Of a DNA stretch of 64,000 nucleotides, positions 51,954 to 61,596 are shown in pieces (the first letter of the stretch is position 1; every line of letters begins with the position of its first letter). Position numbers and translations under genes: made by a program. The DNA lies in the NCBI RefSeq assembly GCF_029269825.1, contig NZ_JARJHU010000005.1, forward strand, positions 1-64,000. Reading direction: 5' to 3'. The notes beneath the pieces were generated by a model, which searched no databases, had not been told where the DNA came from, and worked only from the letters and a program-made list of their open reading frames with translations. This DNA comes from Pedobacter sp. JY14-1 (GTDB lineage Bacteria > Bacteroidota > Bacteroidia > Sphingobacteriales > Sphingobacteriaceae).

Positions 51954-52043
51954 TTGTTCAGGTTCGATAATGAAAAGGTAAAACTCTGCTGAATTCCAAG
52001 AGTAACAGCAAAAGGTACGAAATGTTTGGCTAGTTTTGCAGGT

Positions 52044-53414
52044 ATGATGACCAGTGAGACTATAGTGGCCTTATCTACACCTCCGGGTTCAGGTGCCATT
52101 GGCGTGATCAGGCTATCCGGAAAGGACGCCATCAGCATTACCAACAGCGTGTTCAGCGGAAAGGATCTGCTCAGCCAGCCATCGCATACCGTCCATTTCG
52201 GACTGATCAAGGATAGGGATATCATTATCGATGAGGTACTGGTAACACTCTTTGTCGCCCCTAAATCTTATACCAAGGAAAACGTAGTGGAGATTTCCTG
52301 CCACGGCTCCAGTTATATTATCCAGAAGATCATAACCTTGCTGATCCGGAGAGGTGCATCGGCTGCCAAACCAGGAGAATTTACACTTAGGGCATTCCTG
52401 AATGGAGGATTAGATCTATCTCAGGCTGAAGCAGTTGCAGACCTCATTTCATCGGATTCTGCAGCAGCGCATCAGGTAGCTATGAACCAGCTAAGGGGTG
52501 GTTTTAGCAATGAATTGAACGAGTTGCGTGAACAGCTGATCCACTTTGCATCTATGATTGAGCTTGAGCTTGATTTTGCAGAAGAGGATGTGGAATTTGC
52601 CAACCGGGGCGAGCTGGAGGGACTCGTCAGCAAGATCGGCCTGGTATTGAACAAGCTGATCCGTTCTTTTGAATTGGGGAACGTAATCAAGAGCGGCATC
52701 AATACGGTGATCGCGGGGAGGCCGAATGCAGGCAAATCTACGCTGCTCAATGCCCTGCTCAATGAGGAAAGGGCCATTGTGAGTGAAATTGCAGGGACTA
52801 CCCGTGATACCATTGAGGAACTGCTTAACATAGACGGCATTAATTTCCGCCTGATCGATACTGCAGGTATCCGTGAAGCGACGGATACGATTGAAGCTGT
52901 CGGCGTGGAAAAGACGATGCAGAAGATCAGCCAGTCGGCTGTGATCGTTTATGTGTTTGACCTCATTAATTTATCTGCAGAGGAGATTAGAGAGGATATT
53001 CAGAAACTTTACCGACCTGAAGTACCATTCATTGCTGTAGCCAATAAACTCGACCTGTCCTACAATGACCGGGTTGCCGAACTGAAGTTACCGGAAGAAA
53101 TCCGGTTCATTGCCATATCGGCCAGGGAACGGCAACACATTGATACGCTGAAACAGCTACTTTATACCACTGCTGTAGGAGACGAGTTCACTCCCAATGC
53201 AACTATGGTGACCAATATCAGGCATCTGGAAGCGCTGGAGCGTACACGATCGGCACTGGATAAAGTACTGGAAGGTCTGAGAAATCCCATTACCTCAGAT
53301 TTCCTGGCCATGGACATCAAGCAGGCCTTGCATTATCTCGGTGAGATTACCGGCCGGGTAACCACAGATGACCTGCTTGAAAACATTTTCAGTCGCTTTT
53401 GTATCGGTAAATAA
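52044..53414 (+). CDS. mnmE: tRNA modification GTPase MnmE
   Basis: Works with MnmG to install the carboxymethylaminomethyl group at U34 of certain tRNAs; 456 residues. The N-terminal formyl-THF-binding domain (about 1-118; IVALSTPPGSGAIGVIRLSG), a helical domain, an inserted Ras-like G domain (about 215-375; P-loop GRPNAGKSTLLN, switch DTAGI, NKLD) and the invariant C-terminus FSRFCIGK are present. The Cys of that motif is needed for catalysis. The start is the ATG at 52044 (or the adjacent one at 52047) rather than a TTG six codons upstream. Confidence 0.97.
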   Translation: MMTSETIVALSTPPGSGAIGVIRLSGKDAISITNSVFSGKDLLSQPSHTVHFGLIKDRDIIIDEVLVTLFVAPKSYTKENVVEISCHGSSYIIQKIITLLIRRGASAAKPGEFTLRAFLNGGLDLSQAEAVADLISSDSAAAHQVAMNQLRGGFSNELNELREQLIHFASMIELELDFAEEDVEFANRGELEGLVSKIGLVLNKLIRSFELGNVIKSGINTVIAGRPNAGKSTLLNALLNEERAIVSEIAGTTRDTIEELLNIDGINFRLIDTAGIREATDTIEAVGVEKTMQKISQSAVIVYVFDLINLSAEEIREDIQKLYRPEVPFIAVANKLDLSYNDRVAELKLPEEIRFIAISARERQHIDTLKQLLYTTAVGDEFTPNATMVTNIRHLEALERTRSALDKVLEGLRNPITSDFLAMDIKQALHYLGEITGRVTTDDLLENIFSRFCIGK

Positions 53415-53429
53415 CACTTAAGCAAAAAA

Positions 53430-53819
53430 CTAAATCAACTCTGTATTAATAATAGTCGTATGTGTTAATATTTTATGAATTGGACAAGCATTGGCAACAG
53501 TCAGCAACCTGGTACGTTGTTCTCCGGTAAGATTTCCCGTTAATTGTATCTTTCGTATAAATCTGGTTTGCTCCGGTTCTTCAACAAGTTCAATTTCTGC
53601 ATCTACCTTTTCAAGATCCCAGTCTTTGCGATTGGCATACATACGTAAGGTAGCACAGGTGCATGCACCAAGCGATGACGCCAGCAGTTCTTTAGGAGAA
53701 AGACCTTTATCCAGCCCTCCTTTTTCCAGAGGCTCGTCAGCAATAACGATATTGCCCGTTAGCGATTTAATTTCTATTTTGTAGAGCTCTGTATTAATGC
53801 TCGCGTTAATTGTTGCCAT
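53430..53819 (-). CDS. OsmC/Ohr family peroxiredoxin-like protein
   Basis: A 129-residue redox protein of the OsmC family, which reduces organic hydroperoxides or hypothiocyanous acid. The two active-site cysteines are in SSLGACTCATLRMY (near 50-54) and NACPIHKIL (near 110). Its neighbour upstream is a pirin gene overlapping by 14 bases, a frequent pairing in stress-response operons. It converges on mnmE with a 15-base gap. Confidence 0.88.
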   Translation of the reverse strand: MATINASINTELYKIEIKSLTGNIVIADEPLEKGGLDKGLSPKELLASSLGACTCATLRMYANRKDWDLEKVDAEIELVEEPEQTRFIRKIQLTGNLTGEQRTRLLTVANACPIHKILTHTTIINTELI

Positions 53820-54705
53820 TGTCTAGGTTTTTATGAAGTGACGGATAAGGTACAAATTCCGTTTCACCCTCTATTTTATCAAATGTCTGATCGATCCATT
53901 TTTGCTTAGCCGCCATTATCAGTTCTTTATCCGATGCTACAAAATTCCAGTCTATAAACCGCTGCTCCGCAAATGGTTCTCCTCCGAAGAGATAGATAAT
54001 GCTGTCTGCCGCCATCACAAACTCACAAAGATGGGGCTCGCGTGCTACTAATAATTGTTTAGGATGATAAATATGTCCATCACTTTCAATTGAGCCCGCT
54101 AAAATGTATAAACCAATCTCCCCGTAAAGTTCTTGTCCGATGTTTAAAACCTGCCGGCTATTGCTCTTTATTTCTATCATGAAAAGTTTACTATAGACCG
54201 GTACCGGTGATTTATGATTCAGTGCCTCCCCGGCAACCAATTTAAATTTAACATCTCCGTTTGTCCATGTCGGCAACTGAGTTTCCTCAATATGAAAAAA
54301 CTCAGGTTCCATCTGTTCCAGTTCTTTTGGCAAGGCGACCCAAATTTGCAGGCCATGCAACATTTGGTCTGCGTTGTGCATGTATTCAGGAATCCTTTCG
54401 GAATGAACTATTCCTTTACCTGCAGTCATCCAGTTTACGGCACCCGGTCTTATTTCTACAGCATTGCCCAGGGTATCCCTATGCATAATGCTGCCATCAA
54501 ATAAAAAGGTAAGTGTAGAAAGTCCTATGTGCGGATGTGGCAATACATCAAAACTCTGACGCTCCAGAAGCCTCACAGGTCCCATATGATCGATGAAAAT
54601 AAATGGTCCGACCATTCTTTTCTCACGAAATGGCAATAAACGGCCAACCATAAAATTGCCGATGCTAACCGCCCGTTCTTCGATGATGAGTTTTATATTT
54701 GACAT
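53806..54705 (-). CDS. Pirin family protein
   Basis: A 299-residue bicupin metalloprotein, possibly a quercetinase-like dioxygenase or a redox-sensing regulator. The N-terminal cupin has the metal ligands in LPHPHIGLSTLTF and GIVHSERIPE (His, His, His, Glu). The C-terminal cupin is less conserved but keeps LLVAREPHL and FGGEPF. It starts the pirin-osmC operon, and its stop overlaps the osmC start. The substrate is not known. Confidence 0.92.
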   Translation of the reverse strand: MSNIKLIIEERAVSIGNFMVGRLLPFREKRMVGPFIFIDHMGPVRLLERQSFDVLPHPHIGLSTLTFLFDGSIMHRDTLGNAVEIRPGAVNWMTAGKGIVHSERIPEYMHNADQMLHGLQIWVALPKELEQMEPEFFHIEETQLPTWTNGDVKFKLVAGEALNHKSPVPVYSKLFMIEIKSNSRQVLNIGQELYGEIGLYILAGSIESDGHIYHPKQLLVAREPHLCEFVMAADSIIYLFGGEPFAEQRFIDWNFVASDKELIMAAKQKWIDQTFDKIEGETEFVPYPSLHKNLDNGNN

Positions 54706-54742
54706 GCCATTATCTGAGTTAATTTCCGGGACCGTTGATCAA

Positions 54743-56509
54743 CTACATGCGTTCCGGAACCTCGATACCCAGCAACTTCATTCCACGCTTCAATACGTCG
54801 GCAGTTAATGCGCACAGGTTCAGACGGTGCTGTTGCAGTACGCTATCCTCTTCCCTGATGATAGCTGGTATTTCGTGATAAAATTTATTGAATAACTTGG
54901 CCAGTTCATAAAGGTAATTGGCCAGTGTAGCCGGGCTGTGCGCCTGCGCCGCTTCTGAAAGTTCCTGAGGATATTTCTGCAGCAGCAGGATCATATCGCG
55001 TTCTTCCGGCAAGATCGTCGCCTCTGCAGGCACATAACCGTTAAAGCCGGATTTCGTAAGCAGAGACCTTATCCTGGCATAAGTATACTGGATAAAAGGT
55101 CCTGTATTACCCTGAAAGTCGATGGACTCCTTAGGATCGAACAACAGACGTTTCTTCGGTTCAACTTTTAACAGGAAGTATTTGAGCGCCCCCATACCAA
55201 TTTGCTGGTATAGAAGTGCTTTATCTTCTTCTGCAAAATCATTGGTCTTGCCAAGCAGCTCAGTTTTTTGTTTCGCGTTTTCCACCATCTCAGCGATAAG
55301 GTCATCGGCATCGACTACCGTACCTTCACGGGACTTCATCTTTCCGCTGGGCAAATCCACCATACCATAAGAAAGATGGTAAAGGCCCTTCGACCAACTT
55401 TTGCCCAGCTTTTCAAGGATCAGGAACAACACCTTAAAATGATAGTCCTGCTCATTTCCAACCACATAAATGGATTCATCCATACCAAAGTCGTCATACT
55501 TCATCTGCGCTGTCCCCAGGTCCTGTGTAATGTATACCGAGGTACCGTCTGCACGAAGCACCAGCTTCTGATCCAGACCGTCACTGGTCAGATCTATCCA
55601 TACTGATCCGTCAGGCTTTTTGAAGAATACACCTTTTTCCAGGCCTTCCTCCACAGTATCTTTTCCGAGCAGGTAGGTATTGCTTTCGTAATAATATTTA
55701 TCGAAACTGACACCGAGGTTTTTGTAGGTAACTGCGAAACCATCATATACCCAGCCATTCATGGTCTTCCACAGGTTCATCACTCCTGGGTCACCTGCCT
55801 CCCATGCCTGCAGCATTTCCTGGGCCTCTCTGATCAGCGGTGCATTCTTTTTCGCTTCCTCCTCTGTCTGTCCCTCCAGTTTCATTTCCTCGATCTGTTT
55901 CTTGTATTCCCTGTCAAATACGACATAGTATTTACCGACCAGGTGGTCACCCTTGATCAAAGTGTTTTCGGGTGTTTCTCCGTTTCCCCATTTCTGCCAG
56001 GCCAACATCGATTTACAGATATGTATCCCCCTATCATTCACCAGGTTTACCTTTATCACCTCATGCCCGGTTGCAGTTAATAGTTCCGCTACCGAAAAGC
56101 CAAGAAGGTTGTTCCTGACGTGTCCTAAATGCAGGGGCTTGTTGGTATTCGGCGAGGAGTATTCCACCATCACCTTTTTACCGTTGGCCTCAAATACGCC
56201 AAACGAAGGGTGCAGAAGTTGGGTATTGAAAAGCTTCAGCCAATAAGTGTCTGCAATGACCAGGTTAAGAAAACCTTTCACAACATTGAAACCACTCACT
56301 TCTTCTACATGCTCCAGCAAATAGGCACCAAGCTCGTTTGCTGTTTGCTCCGGTGATTTTTTCGATACCTTTATAATGGGAAATATCACGATAGTGACCT
56401 GTCCTTCAAACTCTTTTCTCGTATCCTGTAAACTGATCAGGCTTCCGTCTATCTCTTCATTATAGAGATGCTTTATGCCCCTGACCGCTGCTGAAACAAT
56501 AAAATTCAT
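54743..56509 (-). CDS. argS: Arginyl-tRNA synthetase
   Basis: Charges tRNA-Arg, 588 residues. Domains: N-terminal Add-1 tRNA-binding domain (about 1-85), class I catalytic core with the HIGH-type motif NKPLHLGHVRNN (near 125-135), the KMSKS-type loop KMKSREGTVV (near 400), and the anticodon-binding DALR domain (about 460-588). The ATG at 56509 (MNFIVSAAV) is the family start; the open frame runs 28 codons further but would cover the divergent promoter region. It is divergent from the arginine deiminase gene with 60 bases between, placing arginine use and arginine breakdown back to back. Confidence 0.96.
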   Translation of the reverse strand: MNFIVSAAVRGIKHLYNEEIDGSLISLQDTRKEFEGQVTIVIFPIIKVSKKSPEQTANELGAYLLEHVEEVSGFNVVKGFLNLVIADTYWLKLFNTQLLHPSFGVFEANGKKVMVEYSSPNTNKPLHLGHVRNNLLGFSVAELLTATGHEVIKVNLVNDRGIHICKSMLAWQKWGNGETPENTLIKGDHLVGKYYVVFDREYKKQIEEMKLEGQTEEEAKKNAPLIREAQEMLQAWEAGDPGVMNLWKTMNGWVYDGFAVTYKNLGVSFDKYYYESNTYLLGKDTVEEGLEKGVFFKKPDGSVWIDLTSDGLDQKLVLRADGTSVYITQDLGTAQMKYDDFGMDESIYVVGNEQDYHFKVLFLILEKLGKSWSKGLYHLSYGMVDLPSGKMKSREGTVVDADDLIAEMVENAKQKTELLGKTNDFAEEDKALLYQQIGMGALKYFLLKVEPKKRLLFDPKESIDFQGNTGPFIQYTYARIRSLLTKSGFNGYVPAEATILPEERDMILLLQKYPQELSEAAQAHSPATLANYLYELAKLFNKFYHEIPAIIREEDSVLQQHRLNLCALTADVLKRGMKLLGIEVPERM

Positions 56510-56569
56510 AGACGCAAACTTAACTAAAAAATAAATATTTGAATAGCTTTGCCTAACTGCAAACTTATT

Positions 56570-58012
56570 ATGACCCAATTGTACAAACAACATATGGTCA
56601 GCGTAGGTACGGAAATCGGTACCTTGCGCAGGCTACTCATCCATAGTCCCGATAATGGGTTGGGCAAAGTAGTTCCTTCAAAGGCACAGGATTGGCTATT
56701 CGAAGATATTGTACACCTGGACACCATACGCCGGGAAGAATATGACTATTATGTAAAGTTGCTGATGTATTTCCTCGATCCGGAAAAAATCAAAGGCAGG
56801 TTAAAACATATAGACTCCGATACCAGTGACCGGGGCTTTTTTAAGCCTGATCATAAAAATTTTCATCATTCTGATAAAGTTATAGAAGTACAAACCTTAC
56901 TGTCAGAAATACTGGAAGACGATTCCATCCGCAAAAAACTTGCCGCCGCAGTGTGCGCGATAGAAGGTTGCACTTACCGCATGCAGCAGCAGATGGTCGC
57001 AACCAACCCGGCAGAACTCGCAAAGATATTCATTTCCGGAAGTCTGGAAAATGACCACATGATCTTTGCGCCTATTCCAAACCTGATTTTTACCCGGGAT
57101 ATCGGTATTACAATCAACCAGCATATCTTGCTGAACAAACCGGCCAAAAAAGCACGCAGCAGGGAGACTTTGCTAATGCGTTACATTTTCTTCAATCACC
57201 CTATGTTCAGCAACTATGCCGAAAATATCCTGGAGATTCCAGATCCCGCACAACATTTTCTGCGGCCCGGTGAAGATGAAGATCGCCGTACAACACTTGA
57301 AGGCGGAGATGTGATGACTGTAAGCCCCAGACATGTATTAATCGGCTGCAGCGAACGAACTACACCTTACGGTGCCAATGAAGCAATTAAATTGCTTTTT
57401 GAAAATAACGTAGTTGATAAAGTTACCGTAGTCAAGATTCCCAATAAGCGAGATTTCATGCATATCGATACCGTATTCACTCAGGTGAAACGCAATGTGT
57501 GGACGCTGCTAAGTTCCATTTCTGGCACACAGCCCCCCAGCACTGACGAACCTATCGGCTACCTTACTGAGCCTGAACAGAAAAACCAGACGGAGATATT
57601 GCAATTTATCCGGGGTTACAAGCAGCCAAAGAGTTTCGCCAGCATCGAACAATTGCTTGATGACATCAGCAGGAGCGATTTGAACAGCGAAGAATCTACC
57701 CGTTTTATTTACAGCGGCAACGGTTCTTTTCCATACGACGCCCGGGAGCAATGGACAGATTCCTGCAACCTGCTTGCCATAAGAGAAGGTGTCGTGCTGG
57801 GTTATGACCGTAACGATAAAACCATTGAAGCTTTCCGGAGCAATGGCTTCAGTATTGTAAAGGTTAAAGAATTGCTGGAAGACCTGGAAAATGGCAAGGT
57901 ACAGCCCGAACAGATCGAAGATACACTGATTCTGATGCCTTCCGCGGAGCTGTCGAGAGCAAGGGGCGGCTTCCATTGTATGAGCCTGCCTATCTTAAGG
58001 GATAACTTATGA
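56570..58012 (+). CDS. Arginine deiminase-type amidinotransferase family enzyme
   Basis: Probably hydrolyses L-arginine to L-citrulline and ammonia, 480 residues (canonical ADI is about 410). Guanidino-enzyme motifs are complete: NLIFTRDIG, LEGGDVMTVS, FMHIDTVFTQV with the catalytic His, and RGGFHCMSLPI with the nucleophile Cys near the C-terminus. An insertion of some 25-30 residues follows the His motif. The ATG at 56570 is used since MTQLYKQH precedes the conserved VGTEIGTLRRLLIHSP. It is followed by the citrulline hydrolase gene (22 bases). No ornithine carbamoyltransferase or carbamate kinase is present. Confidence 0.87.
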   Translation: MTQLYKQHMVSVGTEIGTLRRLLIHSPDNGLGKVVPSKAQDWLFEDIVHLDTIRREEYDYYVKLLMYFLDPEKIKGRLKHIDSDTSDRGFFKPDHKNFHHSDKVIEVQTLLSEILEDDSIRKKLAAAVCAIEGCTYRMQQQMVATNPAELAKIFISGSLENDHMIFAPIPNLIFTRDIGITINQHILLNKPAKKARSRETLLMRYIFFNHPMFSNYAENILEIPDPAQHFLRPGEDEDRRTTLEGGDVMTVSPRHVLIGCSERTTPYGANEAIKLLFENNVVDKVTVVKIPNKRDFMHIDTVFTQVKRNVWTLLSSISGTQPPSTDEPIGYLTEPEQKNQTEILQFIRGYKQPKSFASIEQLLDDISRSDLNSEESTRFIYSGNGSFPYDAREQWTDSCNLLAIREGVVLGYDRNDKTIEAFRSNGFSIVKVKELLEDLENGKVQPEQIEDTLILMPSAELSRARGGFHCMSLPILRDNL

Positions 58013-58034
58013 TCACCCCTAATCCTAAAAACCT

Positions 58035-58946
58035 ATGCAGACAACCAGTCATTTGTTAATGATCCGCCCGGTTGACTTTAAATTTAACCCGCAGACTGCG
58101 GGAAACAATAAGTTCCAGCAGCGTTCTGAAAACCCGGACATCCAACAGCAAGCCTTAAAAGAGTTTGACAATTTTGCTGCTTTACTCAGGGAAAACGGAG
58201 TGGATGTGACCGTGATCAACGATACTTTAACACCTGAGACGCCTGATTCTCTCTTTCCCAACAACTGGGTTTCCTTTCATCAGGACGGCGGTGTTTACCT
58301 ATACCCGATGTTTTCGGAAAACCGAAGGCAGGAAAGGAGAAATGACATCCTGAAGGCGCTCAGTGAGCGCTTCCATCTTGGTGTTGTTACCGATCTTTCG
58401 GCCTATGAACAACAGGGTCAATACCTCGAAGGGACGGGTAGCATGGTTCTTGACCGCAAGCATAAGATTGCCTATGCCTGTCTTTCGGTAAGGACCAGTA
58501 TGGAAGTGCTGAAAGATTTCTGTCGTAAAAGCGGCTACAGGGCGGTTGTTTTTGGTGCAGAAGATACAGACGGGTTTCCGATCTACCATACCAATGTAAT
58601 GATGTGCGTTGGCAGTGAATTTGCCGTCGTCTGCCTGGATTGCGTGAAGGACAAGGCCGAACGGGAACTGCTTGTGAAAAACATTAGCGCTACGGGAAAG
58701 GAAATCATCAGCATCACGATGGATCAAATGAATCATTTCGCCGGAAATATGCTCGAAGTAGAGAACCGCCAGGGCGAACATTTGCTTGTGCTGTCAGCGC
58801 AGGCAAAAAGTTCACTCAGCTTTGAACAGGTTTCGAAACTGAGCCATTATGCGAGACTGATCAGCAGCCCGCTTTATACCATAGAAAAGAACGGAGGCGG
58901 CAGTGCGCGGTGCATGCTCGCCGAGATCCACCTGCAGCAGCGATAA
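58035..58946 (+). CDS. ctlX: Citrulline utilization hydrolase CtlX-like
   Basis: A 303-residue member of the guanidino-group-modifying superfamily resembling CtlX, which hydrolyses citrulline to ornithine, CO2 and ammonia in Francisella and others. Motifs: LLMIRPVDFKFNP, LFPNNWVSFHQDG, YLEGTGSMVLDR, FPIYHTNVMMCVG with the catalytic His, and NGGGSARCMLAEIHL with the Cys. Directly after the arginine deiminase gene it would convert that product without ATP gain. A dimethylarginine hydrolase-type activity cannot be ruled out. Confidence 0.84.
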   Translation: MQTTSHLLMIRPVDFKFNPQTAGNNKFQQRSENPDIQQQALKEFDNFAALLRENGVDVTVINDTLTPETPDSLFPNNWVSFHQDGGVYLYPMFSENRRQERRNDILKALSERFHLGVVTDLSAYEQQGQYLEGTGSMVLDRKHKIAYACLSVRTSMEVLKDFCRKSGYRAVVFGAEDTDGFPIYHTNVMMCVGSEFAVVCLDCVKDKAERELLVKNISATGKEIISITMDQMNHFAGNMLEVENRQGEHLLVLSAQAKSSLSFEQVSKLSHYARLISSPLYTIEKNGGGSARCMLAEIHLQQR

Positions 58947-59040
58947 TCTTTGTGACAACAAATATTTTGACCTTAAAAATATTATTATTGCAGGCCTATT
59001 TTCAATTTAAAATTACATTTTTGCAAAAAAATAACCATAG

Positions 59041-60432
59041 ATGCAGAGTTATTCCGAATTCCTTGACCTCAGTGTAGGCTTTCCCCAGGAAGGTTTCACT
59101 GTGTTAGACGATGAATTATATTTCCAGGACCTGAACCTGATGGAAATGATCGAAACCTACGGCACGCCCCTGCGTTTCACTTACCTGCCCATGGTCACCA
59201 AAAAGATACAGCAGGCTAAGATTCTCTTCCAGACCGCCATTCTAAAGAACAATTACCGCGGTGAATACAAGTATTGTTATTGCACCAAAAGTTCGCATTT
59301 TAAGCACATCGTTGAAGAAGCACTTAAAAACGGCATCCACCTGGAAACATCTTCTGCTTTCGATATGCCGATGATTGAAGCGCTGGAGAAAAAAGGTGCA
59401 CTGACTAAGGACATTACAGTTATCTGTAATGGCTTTAAAACTTACCAGTATAAGCAGTACATCATTGATATGCTGCATGACGGCTATAAGAATATCATCC
59501 CCGTACTGGACAATAAGGAAGAATTTAACCTGTTTGACGATGAGGTAGAATTGGATACGCCCTGCAACCTGGGCATTCGCATTGCTTCAGAAGAGCAGCC
59601 CGATTCTCAGTTCTATACTTCCAGACTGGGCATACGCATGGAAGATGTAATTGATTTTTATAATAATAAGATTTCGGCCAATCCGAATTTCCGGGTTAAA
59701 CTATTGCATTTCTTCATCAATTCCGGTATATCCGATACGCCTTACTACTGGAACGAACTGGAAAAATATGTTACGCTGTATTGCAAGTTTAAAAAAGTAA
59801 ACCCGGAGCTGGATACACTTGACATTGGTGGTGGAATGCCTTTTAAAGACTCACTGGTCTTTGATTTTGACTATGAATACATGGTCAATGAGATCGTTAA
59901 GCGGATTAAGGAAATTTGTGCCGAACACGATGTGGTAGAACCGGATATCATTACTGAATTTGGTAAATACACGGTAGCCGAAGCATCTGGTATCCTCTAC
60001 AAGGTATTAGGCCGCAAGCAGCAGAATGACCGTGAAAAATGGCTGATGCTGGATGGTTCTTTCATTACTAACCTGCCGGATGTATGGGCACTGAACCAGA
60101 AATATATCTTATTACCCATCAACAACTGGGACGCTGAATATGAGCGGGTCAACCTGGGTGGTATCACCTGCGACGGCCAGGATTATTACAACCAGGAAGC
60201 ACACATGAACAGTGTGTTTATGCCGAAGACCCGTAAAGTGCAATACCTGGGTTTTTTTAATACAGGGGCCTACCAGGAAGTACTTAGCGGATACGGAGGC
60301 ATTCACCATTGCCTGCTGCCAAGTCCGAAACATGTCATCATACGCCGTAACCGCGACGAGACCTTCAACTTTGAAGTATTCGGAGAAGAGCAGAACAGCA
60401 AACAGGTACTAAAGATCCTTGGCTATACCTGA
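59041..60432 (+). CDS. speA: Arginine (or ornithine/diaminopimelate-type) decarboxylase, fold III PLP
   Basis: A 463-residue alanine-racemase-fold decarboxylase. It is the compact Bacteroidota type that is annotated as arginine decarboxylase and lacks the long inserts of E. coli SpeA. PLP lysine in CYCTKSSHFKH (near 83), phosphate loop LDIGGGMPFKDS (near 262), ITEFGKYTVAEASG, and the C-terminal GGITCDGQDYYNQ with the inter-subunit Cys-Asp. The gene follows ctlX at 94 bases. It would compete for arginine with the deiminase, or decarboxylate the ornithine formed; either gives a polyamine precursor. A bidirectional hairpin terminator follows. Confidence 0.82.
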   Translation: MQSYSEFLDLSVGFPQEGFTVLDDELYFQDLNLMEMIETYGTPLRFTYLPMVTKKIQQAKILFQTAILKNNYRGEYKYCYCTKSSHFKHIVEEALKNGIHLETSSAFDMPMIEALEKKGALTKDITVICNGFKTYQYKQYIIDMLHDGYKNIIPVLDNKEEFNLFDDEVELDTPCNLGIRIASEEQPDSQFYTSRLGIRMEDVIDFYNNKISANPNFRVKLLHFFINSGISDTPYYWNELEKYVTLYCKFKKVNPELDTLDIGGGMPFKDSLVFDFDYEYMVNEIVKRIKEICAEHDVVEPDIITEFGKYTVAEASGILYKVLGRKQQNDREKWLMLDGSFITNLPDVWALNQKYILLPINNWDAEYERVNLGGITCDGQDYYNQEAHMNSVFMPKTRKVQYLGFFNTGAYQEVLSGYGGIHHCLLPSPKHVIIRRNRDETFNFEVFGEEQNSKQVLKILGYT

Positions 60433-60540
60433 AGCCAGGAATAGCATCTGCCATTTCAGCAAACACTTCTTATCTGTTATTTGCCAGCCCGGAAAGCGGC
60501 CTGACCACTTTTTAACACCATAGTAGAATGGCCTTAAAGC

Positions 60541-60572
60541 AAAAAGGGGATGCATATCCCTGCACCCCTTTT
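60541..60572. terminator. Bidirectional terminator between speA and the small heat-shock gene
   Basis: Stem AAAAGGGG-(a)-TGCA / TGCACCCCTTTT (60542-60554 and 60561-60572, one bulged A) with loop TATCCC. The A/T ends provide a U-tract on either strand, serving the convergent speA and hsp20 genes. Confidence 0.8.
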
Positions 60573-60594
60573 CCAACCTAAAAAACCAAACTTA

Positions 60595-61029
60595 CTATGA
60601 AACTTTTATTTCCTTTATCTGCGATTTTGCATCGTCTTTAGCGATGACAATATTCAATATACCGTTGACATATTCAGCAGTAATACTCTCTGGATTAACA
60701 CTTTCCGGCAATACAAATGACCTTTTAAATGAGGTATACTCAAACTCCTTTCGGGTATAATCCTTAGTTGCTTCCCCTTCGGATGCAGCCTTACGCTCTG
60801 CTCCTACGGACAGGGTATCCTTTTTAAGGCTGATCTGGAAATCTTCCTTGGTCAGACCTGGTGCAGCGATCTCAATTTGATATTCTTTTTTAGTTTCCAG
60901 AATATTCACTCCCGGTACCTTATGGACGGTCAGGTTTTTATTGATGGCCTCGTTAAACAATGAATCCAAAACATTGTTAAAATAAGGTGCAGTGTTCCTG
61001 GGTCTGTTATTAAATTTTACTAGTGTCAT
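60595..61029 (-). CDS. Small heat-shock protein (Hsp20/IbpA family)
   Basis: ATP-independent holdase of 144 residues. An N-terminal arm with RPRNTAPYFNNVLDSLF precedes the alpha-crystallin domain (about 38-135). It shows the IEIAAPGLTKEDFQI strand pair and the VNGILNIVIAK signature with the conserved G-x-L, ending in IKEIKVS, which holds the I-x-I anchoring motif. A clear AAGGAG lies 9 bases before the ATG, stronger than at most genes here. It probably has its own promoter. Confidence 0.95.
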   Translation of the reverse strand: MTLVKFNNRPRNTAPYFNNVLDSLFNEAINKNLTVHKVPGVNILETKKEYQIEIAAPGLTKEDFQISLKKDTLSVGAERKAASEGEATKDYTRKEFEYTSFKRSFVLPESVNPESITAEYVNGILNIVIAKDDAKSQIKEIKVS

Positions 61030-61104
61030 TGTATAGTCTCCTTATATTTTTATTTTAATTTCGATACTAGCCTCTATTCAAACCTTATACCACCAGTATT
61101 TTCT

Positions 61105-61596
61105 ATGATATTCAAGACAATTTGGCGCAAAAACCCAAGACAACAAGACAAAAAGTCAGAACTTATCCAGCAAACCGACAGTTTTAAATATAAAACCAAT
61201 ATAGAACCGCGTTTCTCGGACTTCGACATGATGGGTCATGTTAACAACGCAGTTTACTTTACCTATATGGAAATTGCCAGGGCAAAATACTGGAAACAAG
61301 CTATTAACTGGGACTGGAAAAATACAGGAGTGGTTATTGCCAAAGCATCTCTGGACTATATTTTACCCATACAGCTGGAAGACAAGATCAGCGTGTATGT
61401 GCGTACGTCAAGGATTGGAAAGAGCAGTTTTGACCTTGAATACCTACTGGTAAAACATATTAACAATCATGAGGTGGTCTGCAGCAGGGGAAGCACTGTT
61501 TGTGTAGCTTATGACTATTCTACAAAGAAGGCTTCCCCGATACCAGAGCAGGAACGCAACAAAATGCAAATCTTCGAGCAGCTTTCTGAGCGCTGA
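61105..61596 (+). CDS. Acyl-CoA thioesterase, hotdog fold (4-HBT type)
   Basis: A 163-residue 4-hydroxybenzoyl-CoA thioesterase-like protein. The active-site helix region is RFSDFDMMGHVNNAVYFTYM (near 40-59), in which the Asp and the HVNN pattern are the family signature. GKSSFDLEY lies in the central strand. A basic N-terminal extension of about 30 residues precedes the fold. It likely hydrolyses short or medium acyl-CoA; the substrate is not predictable. Divergent from the small heat-shock gene (75 bases). Confidence 0.86.
   Translation: MIFKTIWRKNPRQQDKKSELIQQTDSFKYKTNIEPRFSDFDMMGHVNNAVYFTYMEIARAKYWKQAINWDWKNTGVVIAKASLDYILPIQLEDKISVYVRTSRIGKSSFDLEYLLVKHINNHEVVCSRGSTVCVAYDYSTKKASPIPEQERNKMQIFEQLSER

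Noticed and set aside
58947..59040. TTACATTTTTG before speA as a possible -7 promoter box.
   Set aside because: It deviates in spacing from TAnnTTTG and there is no TTTG at the right distance upstream.
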